A stretch of DNA of 64,000 nt from Notolepis coatsorum. Lineage: Eukaryota > Chordata > Actinopteri > Aulopiformes > Paralepididae. Of the stretch, positions 43,803 to 55,295 are shown piece by piece. The stretch covers positions 161,701,487-161,765,486 of the forward strand of contig OZ020585.1 in the NCBI GenBank assembly GCA_963971535.1, in the 5' to 3' direction. The notes beneath the pieces were generated by a model. That model saw only the letters and a list, made by a program, of their open reading frames with translations, was not told where the DNA came from and did not search any database. A program made the translations under genes and the position numbers. Numbering within the stretch: position 1 is the first letter of the stretch; every line of letters begins with the position of its first letter.

Positions 43803-44099
43803 ACGGGGAGCAGCGTACTGGCTCATGTAAAATGGCAGGCCATGTATTATGCAGCAGCTTAGGCCACTGCGCTGGATCTTCATGTCCTCGGCTACAGTCC
43901 ACTTGTTGCTGCTTTGGTCGTAGCGCTCCACGTTGGAGAGGGTGGTGGAGCTTCCGACCACGAAGAGCAGGTCGTCCAGCACCGCGATGCCAAAGCTCCA
44001 GCGGGAGGTGAGCATGTCGGGCAGGGCGCTCCAGGAGTCAGTCAAGGGGCTGTAGGCCTCCGCGCTACGCAGGCTGTTTCTACCGTCAAACCCTCCCAC
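43695..44099 (-). CDS. klhl10: klhl10 last exon (kelch 5-6, Gly-rich tail)
   Basis: Acceptor CTCAG|GTGGGA gives VGGFDGRNSLRSAEAYSP. After LSCCIIHGL the frame enters GGA/GCA repeats and ends at a TGA inside them. The true terminus could differ if the repeat is intronic or recently expanded. Confidence 0.75.
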   Translation of the reverse strand: MGGFDGRNSLRSAEAYSPLTDSWSALPDMLTSRWSFGIAVLDDLLFVVGSSTTLSNVERYDQSSNKWTVAEDMKIQRSGLSCCIIHGLPFYMSQYAAPRGGGGGGAGGGGGGRAGGGGGLGGGGGAGGGGGGAG

Positions 44100-45433
44100 C
44101 TGAGGACAGGAGTCACAGGACACATGAGAGGAATGTTTTAGTGTGTGGCTCAGGCAGGCAGACACTGTATTAATCCATTTAGGGCATCACAGCAGCATTG
44201 AAAGTCAAATGATACATATCTATAGAAATATCTAGTATAAAGCATTTGTCTCCGTGTGCACCTACCGCATAGACGTGTTCTCTGTATGCAGCGACTCCCA
44301 GTCCGTAACGCCTGCTGCTCATGGGGGCGATCAGAGTCCACTGGTCGGTGTCTGGGCTGTAGCACTCAGCTGTGAGCAGAAACGCTGCCTCGTTCCAGCC
44401 ACCACAGATGTAAACCTGTAATAAGAAAGAATATTCTAATTTAGTTTATATATTCCATTTGATTTCATTCTACTTTAATTGTCGTTTAATATGTTGATGC
44501 ACCAAAGGACCCAGACACATCTTTTGTATGTGCAAGCTTACTTATATAAATAAATAAAGACATTTATGATATTCTGATCTAACGTTCCTTGTGTTCATCT
44601 AGCACCCTGTGTCCCTCAGTTCCACCCACCTTGCCCTGGAGGGGTGCTGCCCCGGCCCAGATCCTGTGCTCCAGCATGGGTGAGATCACTGTCCACTGGT
44701 TGGTTTCAGGCTGGTAGCGCTCGGCGGTGTTCAGTACCACGTGTCCGTCCCACCCTCCCATGGCGTAGATACAGCCGTCCAACACCACCACGCTGAGGCT
44801 ACTGCGGCGTGAGTGCATGGGAGCCGCCTGCAGCCAGCTGCGAGTGACGGGGTTGAACCTGCTCACACTGCTGAGACGCTCTACGCCGTCCCGGCCGCCG
44901 ACGCAGTAGACCAGACCGTGGAGATAAGCGGTGGCGTGGTGGAAGACCCGGGAACTCTCCCCCTCAACGCTCACGTCCATCCATCCACCGGCTCGGATAT
45001 CGTAAGCCTCCATGGTCAGGATGCCGCCACCGCGTCTTCCGATGGCCAATAGGACCTCCTGGGGCCGGCGTGGACGCATCAGGGGGTTTGGGAGCCTGTC
45101 GGAGCCAGGTGGGTTCAGGACGCTGAGGATGAGGGCCCTGCAGTCGTGGCTGTCCCTCACCACAGGGTTGTTCTGGACGTTGTTCCTGAAGTAGTCAGGC
45201 CTCATCAAGCCCATGCGAACCTGGGAAGAGACAAGCAGACAGCGGGTACAACTTAGACATCGGTTGTAGACGGTTTCTGTTGCTAGGGAACAGTTTGGAC
45301 CCAAATGTTTGAGAACCACTGTACTAGGGAACCTAGTGTTGTTTTAATGTAATGCACAGTAATACATTTTTTTTTTTTTATAAATGTTTTTCTTTTCTTT
45401 TCTTTTCATACATAAAACAGAACATAACAGTAC

Positions 45434-45531
<98 letters not shown>

Positions 45532-47344
45532 TGACAACAATGACAACAGGGACGACAACAATAATAACAGTAACATGAATCATAATGACCTTGACAAGAG
45601 ACAGACAAACAAGAAAAAGTAAAATAATAAAAATTAAATTAAAAATAAATGTGGCTCAGGTTCTAGCAACCATGTTTGTGTATCCGTAATACAATTAGTT
45701 ACCTTGGGCAGCAGCAAAGGGATGTGTGTTTTACGCTCCTCACGGGAGTGGTCGATCCAACGGCGGACGGCCTCGAACACTGTCTCCTCGCTCTTCACGT
45801 TCAGGTCATCCCTCTCGATGATGTCCACCAGTTGCTGCGGGGACAGCTCCACAAACTCCTGTGAGACGTGCAACATCTCCTCAAAGTGGCACACGATGCA
45901 GAGATGGGCCTTGCACCTCAGGTCAGGGCAGCAGTAGATGTCCGTGAACCTCCAGATGCCAACACAGTTTTCCAGAGACAGCTGGCCCTCTAGGAAGTCA
46001 GAGCACGCTCCTACTATGCCAGTGACGCGAAGCTGGTCTGCAGCCACCAGAAGCTCTTCCACGTTCTCTGCTGTCACCAGCACAAAGCGTGTGTAGGAGT
46101 ACTCTATGATGAGCTGCATCATACCCGGGGACACCCCAGGGATAGCGTAGACTGCTTTCTCTGAGTCGCTCCAGCGAGTGAAGAGGGCTCTGTGGGACGC
46201 AGAGTATAGAGATATCTGATGAGTAAACAGTAAGCAACATTCTGTCCTGTGTAGTAATTAAGGCTGAGTCAACTAATCGGTCGAAAGGAGCCGTAGTCGA
46301 CTGCCAACCTCTTAGAAGCGTGGCTAACGCTAATGGCATGCATACCAGAGGCCAACTGCCTAAGAAAACAGGCACAGAGGCACTGAAAGAGGATTTCACC
46401 AATCTAATGAACACACTAGACTAGACAAATATCAAGATGTATCCATCAGTGGACCAATTGCATGCTTTTGCAGAGGACAACAAGCCTTCAGTCGACTCCT
46501 TCAGACATTAAGCACCCCCCACAGCCCAAATGGAATGATAAAATAAAAAATATATATATATTATACTTTTATTTTTTATTTATTTTTTGTCGACTAATAG
46601 TCGACTAATGGCACATTTTGGCCAATCATAGTCGACTATCCAAATCCTTAGTTGGGGACAGCCCTAGTAGTAATATATTTTCACTGTAGAAGTATAGGGT
46701 CTTAGCACAGTAGAAGTATAGTATCTGTTTACAGTAGAAGTAGAGTATAGTATCTGTTTACAGTAGAAGTACAGTATATTATCTGTTTACAGTAGAAGTG
46801 CAGTATAGTATCTTTTTACAGTAGAAGTACAGTATAGTATATGTTTACAGTAGAAGTACAGTATAGTATCGGTTTACAGTAGAAGTACAGTATATGTGTA
46901 CAGTAGAAGTACACTATAGTAAATTTTTACATTCGAAGTACAGTATAGTATCTGTTTACAGTAGAAGTACAGTATAGTATCTGTTTACAGTAGACGTACA
47001 GTATAGTATCTGTGTACAGTAGAAGTACAGTATATTATCTTTTTACAGTAGACATACAGTATAGTATTTTTTACAGTAGACATACAGTATAGTATCTGTT
47101 TACAGTAGAAGTATAGTATCTGTTTACAGTAAAAGTACAGTATGGTATCTGTTTACTAACCAAGCTAACCTGAACCAAGCTAACCTGAACCAAGCTAAAC
47201 TTACCTGAAATAGTCACTGCAGTCACACAGGAGGGCCTTGTGGGCATTCAACTCAGTGCTGTTGACTTTAATAACCACATCACAGAGCCTTCCCTCCAGA
47301 CGCAGCTCATTAAGGATTGTACAGGACATTGTTTCCTTTACCAT
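43695..47344 (-). CDS. klhl10: Kelch-like protein 10 (five exons)
   Basis: A spliced minus-strand gene of about 590 codons: exons 47344-47205, 46189-45703, 45220-44630, 44415-44266 and 44099-43695, all joints GT-AG and phase-consistent. Order: BTB/POZ (ELRLEGRLCDVVIKV), BACK (CHFEEMLHVSQEFVEL), then kelch repeats with typical GG doublets (YAMGGWDG, VYICGGWN, VGGFDG). The peptides match KLHL10 along their length, and human KLHL10 is 608 residues. KLHL10 is a testis-enriched adaptor that links CUL3 ubiquitin ligase to substrates in spermatids. Oddities: the last kelch blade has VVGSS where VVGGFNG is expected. The C-terminus after SQYAAPR runs into a Gly-rich microsatellite and stops at 43695-43697. 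Internal MITE and microsatellites enlarge the introns. Fish have several klhl10 copies and I cannot say which this is. Confidence 0.88.
44266..44415 (-). CDS. klhl10: klhl10 exon 4 (kelch 4)
   Basis: 50 codons, phase 0. VYICGGWNEAAF to REHVYA. Donor GCG|GTAGGT. Confidence 0.9.
44630..45220 (-). CDS. klhl10: klhl10 exon 3 (BACK end, kelch 1-3)
   Basis: 197 codons in phase 0. Starts VRMGLMRPDYF, has LMRPRRP before the propeller, and kelch units with VYCVGGRDG and YAMGGWDG. The first unit reads IGRRGGG where KLHL10 has IGGWSGG. Confidence 0.92.
45434..45528. repeat. AAT microsatellite in klhl10 intron 2
   Basis: About 31 ATA units followed by degenerate ACA/GACAACA words. Confidence 0.95.
45703..46189 (-). 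CDS. klhl10: klhl10 exon 2 (BTB end and BACK)
   Basis: Acceptor CACAG|A. Begins ALFTRWSDSEKAVY, covers the rest of BTB and most of BACK (FTDIYCCPDLR, AVRRWIDHS) and ends LLLPK before AAG|GTAACT. Confidence 0.9.
46259..46666. mobile_element. hAT MITE in klhl10 intron 1
   Basis: 408 bp with ends TAAGGCTGAGTCAACTAATC and GGACAGCCCTA and a perfect 8-bp duplication GTAGTAAT (46251-46258, 46667-46674). Many TAGTCGACTA words. A relative in the other orientation starts at 50349. Confidence 0.88.
46680..47155. repeat. Minisatellite of about 30 bp in klhl10 intron 1
   Basis: Units TTACAGTAGAAGTACAGTAT + AGTATCTGT, about sixteen copies with deletions. Confidence 0.95.
47205..47344 (-). CDS. klhl10: klhl10 exon 1 (BTB start)
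   Basis: ATG 47344 followed five codons later by a second in-frame ATG (47329), then the BTB start LNELRLEGRLCDVVIKV and HKALLCDCSDYF. Donor CAG|GTAAG; leaves two bases of an Arg codon. Confidence 0.82.
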
Positions 47345-47480
47345 GTGGGGATTTTAAATTGTATCTACAAAATATATTCAAGCTTACAGACAACTAGCCG
47401 GAAACAACAAGTGAGACCTTCACTTGTCTTCTGAGATCTGATATCTTCTGAGAGAATTGTTGAATATATACTGTACCAAA

Positions 47481-47924
47481 TGTTCTAGAATGTTTGATTA
47501 TGACATCATACTGTGACATCACAAATGTTCTAGAATGTGCTATTAAGACATCATACTGTGACATCAAAAAAGTTTTAGAATGTTTGATTATGACATACTG
47601 TGACATCACAAATGTTCTAGAATGATTGATTATGACATCATACTGTGACATCACAAATGTTCTAGAATGTTTGATTATGACATCATACTGTGACATCACA
47701 AATGTTCTAGAATGTTCTATTATGACATCATACAGTGACATCACAAATGTTCTAGAATGTTCTATTATGACATCATACTGTGACATCACAAATGTTCTAG
47801 AATGTGCTATTATGACATCATACTGTGACATCACAAATGTTCTAGTATGTTTGATTATGACATCATACTGTGACATCACAAATGTTCTAGAATGTTTGAT
47901 TATGACATCATACTGTGACATCCA
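47481..47924. repeat. 45-bp minisatellite with CRE-like motifs, 5' of klhl10
   Basis: About ten units TGTTCTAGAATGTTTGATTA + TGACATCATACTGTGACATC + ACAAA. Each holds TGACATCA twice, one base from the cAMP-response element TGACGTCA. The array begins about 140 bp upstream of the klhl10 start codon. Confidence 0.95.
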
Positions 47925-47928
47925 GTTA

Positions 47929-48327
47929 TTATTAACGGCGTTACTAACGGCGTTAGTTTTTTCAGTAACGAGTAATCTCGTATTTAATGTTGCCTGTTGA
48001 GGGGCAATATACATATCAAAAGTTCCAAAACATTTATTGTGTTTGTATTTGTATGATCCACTATATAAACATAGTAATTATAATATCTACATACATGGCA
48101 TTTGATTGGAGGCTAGTCTCACTTTGTCCCACAGCAACATTAAAATAGTTTAGATTTGTGTATGTTGTTTATGTAAAACATTTACTTGAAAGTAACGCAA
48201 TAGTTACTTTCTGAAGTAACTAGTTACTTTTATAATTTGTAACTGAGTAAGTAATTTAGTAACTTTTTGGAAGAAGTAACTAGTAACTGTAACTAGTTAC
48301 TTTTTAAAAGTAACTTGCCCAACACTG
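47929..48327. mobile_element. Deleted hAT-like copy
   Basis: Relative of 41524-42870 with a truncated left end and a large internal deletion. The right end AGTAACTTGCCCAACACTG is kept and followed by CTTTTATT. Confidence 0.8.
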
Positions 48328-49440
48328 CTTTTATTACAGTTGGCCGCAGGCTTTAATGGTGACTTTATGAAATACAATGTTCGTGTCTTTTTGTTTTTGG
48401 CACATTTAGACAGAGGCGAATCATCGCTCCAAGCCACAAAGTCACAATCCTGTTCCTCCCCTTCAAGAAGGCTAAAAATAACAAGAGTCATCAGCGAACT
48501 TTAAGATGTGTCTGTTGTCACAGTTGCAGTGGCACTCATTAGTAATGTACAATGTAAAAAAGAGTGGGGAGAGACGGCAGCCCTGAGAAGAACCGGTTAA
48601 AAAGTCCATTATCCAACAATCGGGTTAGAGTTTAAAATGACAGATGAGCCTCTCTGTGAGTAGGAATGGATGGTATTGAATACCAAATAGAAATCAATAA
48701 ATAAAAGTCTGGAGCGGCTAGGTGGCGCAGTGGGCAAGGCGCTCTCCACCAACGCAGGAGATGCTGGGTTCGAGCCCAGCTCTCGGCGTTGCTACCAGCT
48801 TGGCTGGTCGTTCATACTAATACAATTGGCAGTATTAGGGGGTGGGAAGCTGGTGGGTGGGGATCGGACGTTGTGGACAGCGACTCCTACAGGTCTGTTG
48901 GTGCGCCTGCGCAGTAGAATCAGGAAGCGACGAGGGTGGCGTGTCCCTCCCACGCAGACCCTCGCCGCTGAGAGATCGCGCTGTGCAGGTGAAAAGATGC
49001 GACGGCTGCCTCCTCGAGTACCGGAGGGGACACGTGATGCAAGGCTTCGTCCACATTGCAGCCGGCTTGTTGGAGGCATGGCCTAACAATGTTCGAGACA
49101 GGGGAGGGTAGAATTGGACAATACAAAATTGGGGATGGGAGAAAAATGGGGAGAAAAAGTAGATCAAAAAAATAAATAAAAGTCTGAGTCTCGAGGCTCC
49201 AAACGCTGGTACAGAAAGTTTTAAGAGACGGCCTCTAACGGGCCTGTATGCAAATTGTAAACTGTTCTAGCCGTTCCTCTACCTGCACTGAAACATCCTT
49301 CATGAGCTTCTTCATCGCTAAAGACGTCAAAGCTACTGGCCTGAACTCATTCAACACATCAGGGGCTTTTACTCTCAGCCACTGGGACAATAATGGAACG
49401 TTCCCAAAGCTTGGGGACCTCCTGCAGCTTAGACTACGAT
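48328..49440 (-). pseudogene. LINE reverse-transcriptase relic, split by a SINE
   Basis: Minus-strand codons at 49440-49187 read NEFRPVALTSLAMK, and at 48711-48328 TGSSQGCRLSPLFFTLY and FADDS followed by SLLEGEEQ. These are the reverse transcriptase motifs of an L2/Rex1-type LINE in correct order, with frameshifts and stops. The hAT relic at 47929-48327 truncates its 3' side. Confidence 0.75.
48712..49170 (+). mobile_element. tRNA-derived SINE with 16-bp target duplication
   Basis: 459 bp. Head with A box (TAGGTGGCGCAGTGGGCAAG) and B box (GGGTTCGAGCCC), a body of unknown origin, and an A-rich tail. AATAAATAAAAGTCTG flanks it exactly (48696-48711, 49171-49186). It sits in the LINE relic. Confidence 0.92.
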
Positions 49441-49487
49441 TAAACCACTGGATTAATCCACTAACCGACTTGAGTCCAGCAGCAGCC

Positions 49488-49615
49488 TGGCTGGGTGTTT
49501 TAAAGTGCTCCAGTGTACCAGCAGCCTGGCTGGGTGTTTTAAAGTGCTCCTCTGTACCAGCAGAAGCCTGGCTGGCTGGGTGTTTTGAAGTGCTCCCACG
49601 TACCCAGCAGCCTGT
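49488..49615. repeat. Three-copy repeat, about 48 bp
   Basis: Copies of CCAGCAGCCTGGCTGGGTGT + TTTAAAGTGCTCC. Confidence 0.85.
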
Positions 49616-49899
49616 CGCTTGTCATGAGGGCCGTGCCCTCTGAGCAGTAGGGCTGTTATTATCTGTGCCTGGGCATGCCTAGCCACCACAGAGAGAGATA
49701 GCCTGGCTGAGAAAGAGAGAGAGAGATAGCCTGGCAGAGAGAGACAGAGCCTGGCAGAGAGAGAGAGAGCCTGGCAGAGAGACCGGCCTCCTCCTCCTAG
49801 ACATGCCCACCATGCCAACCGGTTACTCAACCTCGCTAGAAAACACCGCAGTGGAATGTTCCCACTTTTTGATGGAGTTCATGACACACAGTCTTCTCT

Positions 49900-50174
<275 letters not shown>

Positions 50175-50348
50175 TTTTGTGCACTGTTCCTGGTTGAGAC
50201 TGTGTTGTGAAGACCTAGCTTTGAGACTGTTGTGAAGACCTGGCTTTGAGTGTTGAAGACCTCAATGGCCTCTTCAAGTACTGATTATGAAGCGTCTATA
50301 ATATCAGCCACTACTAGAGGTCCCTGCTGTTCCTCTCTTGCACTGTTC

Positions 50349-50699
50349 TAGGGCTGTCCCCGACTTGGATTTGGATAGTTGACTTTGATTGGCCGAAATT
50401 TGCCGATAGTCGACTGGTAGTCGACTATCCCCCTGAATGCAAAAAGAAAAAACTATATATATATTTTTTTATCATTCCATTTGGGCTGTGGGGGGTGCTT
50501 AATGTCTGAATTAGTCGACTGAAGGCTTCTTGTCCTCTGCAAAAGCATGCAATTGGTCCACTGATGGATACATCTTGATATTTGTCAAGTCTAGTGTGTT
50601 CATTAGATGGGTGAAATCCTCTTTCAGTGCCTTCAGTGTTTTGTTAGGCAGTTAGCCTCTCTGGTATGCCATTAGTGTTAGCCACACTTCTAGGCCTCT
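50349..50699. mobile_element. hAT MITE relative, one end only
   Basis: Starts TAGGGCTGTCCCCGACTTGG and matches the MITE at 46259-46666 in reverse (GCATGCAATTGGTCCACTGA, TGGATACATCTTGATATTTG). The far terminus is not preserved. Confidence 0.8.
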
Positions 50700-50917
50700 T
50701 TGCTTTTGGAAAGAATGATAAAAAAAAAATTAGGAGATAGCTCCAGGTTTGAGGAGACAGCTATAGCAGCGGTTGGGGTTTGCCTCATGTTTTCATGTTT
50801 TGTGAAGCTTAATAAGCGCAGGAGAAAAGGTTGAATTTGCTTAGCTGGTGATAGCCGCCGTTCCACCTCTGTAGGTGACGTAAAGAGTTCTTATTACAAC
50901 GGACCGGCTGTTTCCCC

Positions 50918-51686
50918 CTCTTCTCTTCTCCCCCCTCCTCTCCTCTCCTCGTCTCCCCTTCTCTTCTCTTATCTCCTCTCCACTTCTCTTCTCTCCTCTC
51001 CACTTCTCTCCTCTCCCCTTCTCTTCTCTCCCCTTCTCTTCTCTCTTATCTTCTCTCTTATCTTCTATTTTCTCTACTCGTCTCTCCTCTCCCCCTCTGT
51101 TCTCTTCTCCCCTCCTCTCCTCTTCTCTCCTCATCTCTTCTCTTCTCTACTTATCTCTTCCTTTCTCTTCTCTCCTCTTCTCTCCCCCCCCCGCATTCTC
51201 TCCTCTCCTCTTCTCCCCCTCCTCTCCTCGTCTCTCCCCTTCTCTCCCCCCCCCCATTCTCTTCTCCCCTCTCCTCCTCTCTCCACTCCTCGTCTCCTCG
51301 TCTCTTCTCTCCTCTCCTCGTCTCTCCCCCTCTCTTCTCTTCTCCCCCCTCTTCTCTTCCCCCCCCATTATCTCCTCTTCTATCCCCTCCTCTCCTCTTC
51401 TCTCCTCTCCCCTTCTCTTCTCCCCCCTTCTCTTCTCCCTCCTTCTATTCTCTTCTGCCCTCTTCTCTTCTCTTCCCCCCATTTTCTCCTCTCCTCTCCT
51501 CGTCTCTTCTCTCCTCGTCTCTCCTCTTCTCTCCCTCTCCTCGTCTCCTCTCCTCGTCGTCTCTCCTCGTCTCTCCTCTTCTCCCCCTCCTCTCCTCTTC
51601 TCCCCCTCCTCTCCTCTTCTCCCCGTCTCTCCCCCTCCTCTCCCCCTTTCCTCTCCTCTCCCCCTCCTCTCCTCTGGGGCTTATCT
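50918..51686. repeat. Polypyrimidine tract, 0.77 kb
   Basis: Almost only C and T (TCTCCTCTCC, TCTTCTC) with rare CG and TTATC. Long minus-strand frames of Arg/Glu/Gly are artefacts. Confidence 0.97.
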
Positions 51687-52314
51687 GACTTTCCACTGCT
51701 GCTGTGACACAGGCAAGGAGAAATCTTGAGGCATAAGCATTCTGGCCTCGATTATAGTCATAAAAAAGGAAGCCCGGCTCAGAGCAATTACCCCATGGGG
51801 GAGAAGGAGGGGGAGAGAGATACGGAGAGGAGGAGGGGAGATACAGGGGAGGGAGAAAGCCTGAAGACTCAAGGGGGGAGGTGGAGGGATGCAGAGGGGA
51901 AGAAAGGACAAACAGAAGTAAGTGAGAGAGGGATGGAGAGAAGGGAAGCTGTTCTGTTTGCTGTGGCAGAGAGAGGGGGGAGGAGGAGGTGATGCAGTCC
52001 CAACGTGACATGATGTGAAAGGAGCGTGCGGCAGGGGCTGACACAGTGCTGTCTGTCCTGGGATCTCTCCTCCACCCCTCCTGCTAATCCACATCATCAT
52101 CACTGTCATCATCATCATCATCGCTATTGCTGTCATCGGCCTGCTCAGAGCCTGGACCGGGGGGGGGGGGGGGGGGGGTCGCTCCTCTGAGGAGCGGGAG
52201 GCGTGCAAGCGGTGTGTGTTGTCAGGTCGTCCTTGGAGCGGAGAGCTCGTCCTCCTCCTCCTCCTCCTCCCGGGGGCGCTGAGGGAGTGGACTCAGTGCT
52301 GGGGTGGATTACAG
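51687..52314. other. No gene recognised
   Basis: Purine-rich stretch (51800-51990), a CATCAT run (52095-52125) and a 22-base G run (52160-52181). Confidence 0.5.
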
Positions 52315-52575
52315 GCGAGCGTTCTGGCTCTCTGATCAGGGGTTCTGGCTCTCTGATCAGGGGTTCTGGCTCTCAGATCAGGGGTTCTGGCTCTCTGATC
52401 AGGGGTTCTGGCTCTCTGATCAGGGGTTCTGGCTCTCTGATCAGGGGTTCTGGCTCTCAGATCAGGGGTTCTGGCTCTCTGATCAGGGGTTCTGGCTCTC
52501 TGATCAGGGGTTCTGACTCTCAGATCAGGGGTTCTGGCTCTCGGATCAGGGGTTCTGGCTCTCAGATCAGTGGTG
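52315..52575. repeat. 21-bp minisatellite, about twelve units
   Basis: TTCTGGCTCTCTGATCAGGG + G; because 21 is a multiple of 3, all frames stay open (seven-residue repeats). Confidence 0.97.
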
Positions 52576-52579
52576 CTGG

Positions 52580-53170
52580 CATCGGGATAAGGCAGAGTTG
52601 TAGTGGGCAGCCAGACCATCCACCAGGGTGCTGGGGGGGGGGGGTCAGCCCAGGGGTCAGCCCAGGAAGTACAGCCCGATGTATTACAGCCCCGAAAAGG
52701 ATCCGACGTACGTCATCGTCGGTCTGACGGCAGGAAAGCCAGCGAGTCGCAGGACGGAATGATTTCCATGAAATGCATGTGGAAAGCTGTAGGAAACTGT
52801 TTCAATTGTATTCAAAACCTCGGCTGCAGAATTTGCTTAGACAGCAGCTCTCTCTCGACAGCCCTCTGTGAAGAGTGGCTTCTTCATCTTTTTCTTTCTA
52901 TGTGCGGCTACATATAGCTGACGGTGTCATTTAGCTGACGTGTGTTTTAGCACCAACCGCAAACGTCCTTGTGCACGTCCCATAGCCCGCTTGGCAAATA
53001 AAGCTTATTCAGATTTTGAGAAAACTAAATCCAAGTTTGTTCCCGTCTGTCCAAAGTGCTGCTTCAATTAGCCACATTCACACGGCAGCCATTTTGCTCT
53101 TATGTCATCATGCTCGGGTTGGCATTCCTTTTCACCCTGTTCCCACCTTGGGAGCCGGATAAGGGCCAGC
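52580..53170. other. No gene recognised
   Basis: Mixed-composition DNA with short frames lacking motifs. An AATAAA at 52998 has no evident gene. Confidence 0.5.
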
Positions 53171-53425
53171 GTGTGGTAAATGGTAAATGGTGCATTATTA
53201 TTATTTTGTTCCTCACATTCACTCATTCACTCGCACATTCACACACCGGCGGCGGAGGCGACGATCATGCAAGGTGCCGACCAGCTCATCAGGAGAGCAG
53301 TTAGGGGTTAAGTGTCTTGCTCAAGGACACTTCCACACGCTGCCCGGGAGGAGCGGGAATTGAACCGGGAACCTTTTGCGATTACCAGACGACCACTCTA
53401 CCTCCTGAGCCACTGTCACCCCCGT
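53171..53425 (-). mobile_element. tRNA-derived fish SINE
   Basis: Minus strand: head GTGACAGTGGCTCAGGAGGT with A box, GGTTCAATTCCCG B box, then GTGTCCTTGAGCAAGACACT and GTGTGTGAATGTG, words typical of a widespread teleost SINE family, and an ATT-rich tail at the left. Target duplication not clear. Confidence 0.8.
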
Positions 53426-53879
53426 GTGAAAACGGTTGGCGGGCTGCCTTACTCTCCTGGGTCTTGTTTGTTTACATTCTTGTAGCGCGACACACCCGCA
53501 TCCAGAGGTTAGTCACCAGCATCAGCTGCTAACGCCTGTCTCGATGAGTAAACAAGGCACTGAGAAAAACCGTCAGACTCCGACGACTGTCGGAAGTCCC
53601 TGGTGACCCTCTGCATCTGGTACTCAATCAAAGCAGTCTTTCCAGACGCTGTCACGCTCATTGAGCCAAAGGAAAGACAAACATCACTCACAACCAACCA
53701 TCTGTCAATTTGTCCCAGGAGGCGGGGATTTCATCTGTAACGGGAACGTCAACACGGATACGGTCGTACAGTCTGGTCAGGACCTTTCTGACGGGAAGCC
53801 TACAGTCTGGCGGATTCTGACAGGAATCTCTTCTTCCTTTCCTTCCTTCCATCACTTTCTCTTGCTCCCTCTCGCTCTC

Positions 53880-53899
53880 TTGTTCCCTCTCGCTCTCTT

Positions 53900-53979
<80 letters not shown>

Positions 53980-54151
53980 TGTCTATCTTTCTCTCTCTGT
54001 CTCTCTTTCTCTCTCTCTCTGTGTCTATATCTCTCTTTCTCTCTCCGTTTCTCTTTCTCTCTCGCTCCCTCTCTCACACTCTCTCTGTCTCTCTCACTCA
54101 CTCACTCTCTCTCTCTTGCTCTCTCTCTCTTTCTCTCCCCTCTCTCTCTTG

Positions 54152-54189
<38 letters not shown>

Positions 54190-54225
54190 TGCTCTCTCTC
54201 TCTTTCTCTCTTTCTCTCTCGTCCG
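53880..54225. repeat. CT microsatellite with CTTT variants
   Basis: Pure CT (53898-53972), then TCTTTCTCTC mixtures. Confidence 0.97.
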
Positions 54226-55295
54226 TGTCATGCCATGCCAGGTGCCGGGTGTCACACCAGCCAACAGACACACGGATGGCAGCTTCTTTTAATGGCTTTT
54301 TAATGACCAGGCCGAGGCTCCACTTCCACTGTCATGTGCGGAACAAGAGAGAGGATGACAACAGAGCAGCGGTCCGAGGCCTGGCGCCCGCGTTTCATCT
54401 CAAACGGAGCAAAGCGGCATTTCTGCCTGACAGACGAGTCTTATTTCCTCCACCGAGCTGAAAATTAATCTTATGCTAATGTGAACTGCGAGTGCTCTGT
54501 ACGCCGGTTAATTACCGTAATGATTAACTCTCTTTCCAAAAACGCAAGATATTTTAAAGGCGGTCGGATTTGGCGCTGGGAGTTTTTTTTTTTTACAGCC
54601 GTCTTCCATTGGCAGCACATTGCCGTGGCAACAATACGCTTACTGTGTACAGTAATAATAATCGGCGTTGGATTCGTGGAGAGGACTTTTTCATTTAAAT
54701 TCTCCGGAGACGCACAGGAGTCGGGGGGGGGAACGGAGATGGAACCATATAGGAACCATATTATCTCTCTTCCTATTGGCTATAATTCCTATAATCTTTC
54801 CTACCAGAAGTGAACACTTCTAGTACTTTCTGTCTGCCTGTGTAAGCTCCCTGCTATAAAAGCTTGTCGATCAGCATTAGGAACCTGCAGAAATGATGTT
54901 GTATTGTAACGTTGCTTATCCATTATCCGTGTGAATTAGAATTTGTTTATATTCATGGCTGGCCGTTACTTATCGGCCTGCCATATAACACTCTAGTGCT
55001 GCAGTGGGCGTCGAGCAGCCCTCTCCCACCGAGTCCTCTCACAGTTCCCCCTGTAGCTGCACCCGCCAGAAAGTGCTCCGTCACCACGCTGGGGCACTTT
55101 AATTTCACCCTGCTATTTAACGCTGCTTTCTCTCCCATTATTCCCAGCGGCGTTGTGCCGCACCGCTGTGACTTAAGCCTGTTTAGCTTAAAACCTCTGT
55201 ATTTTGTTAGCAAGGTGACTTTGCTGCTGTTTCAGTGAATAATCAGGCTGCTTGGTTCCTCCAGGCCTGGTCACACACACACACCTCCTTCCCTC
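54226..55295. other. No gene recognised
   Basis: About 1.1 kb of mixed-composition DNA with short frames and no motif. T run at 54583-54592, G run near 54725. Confidence 0.5.
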
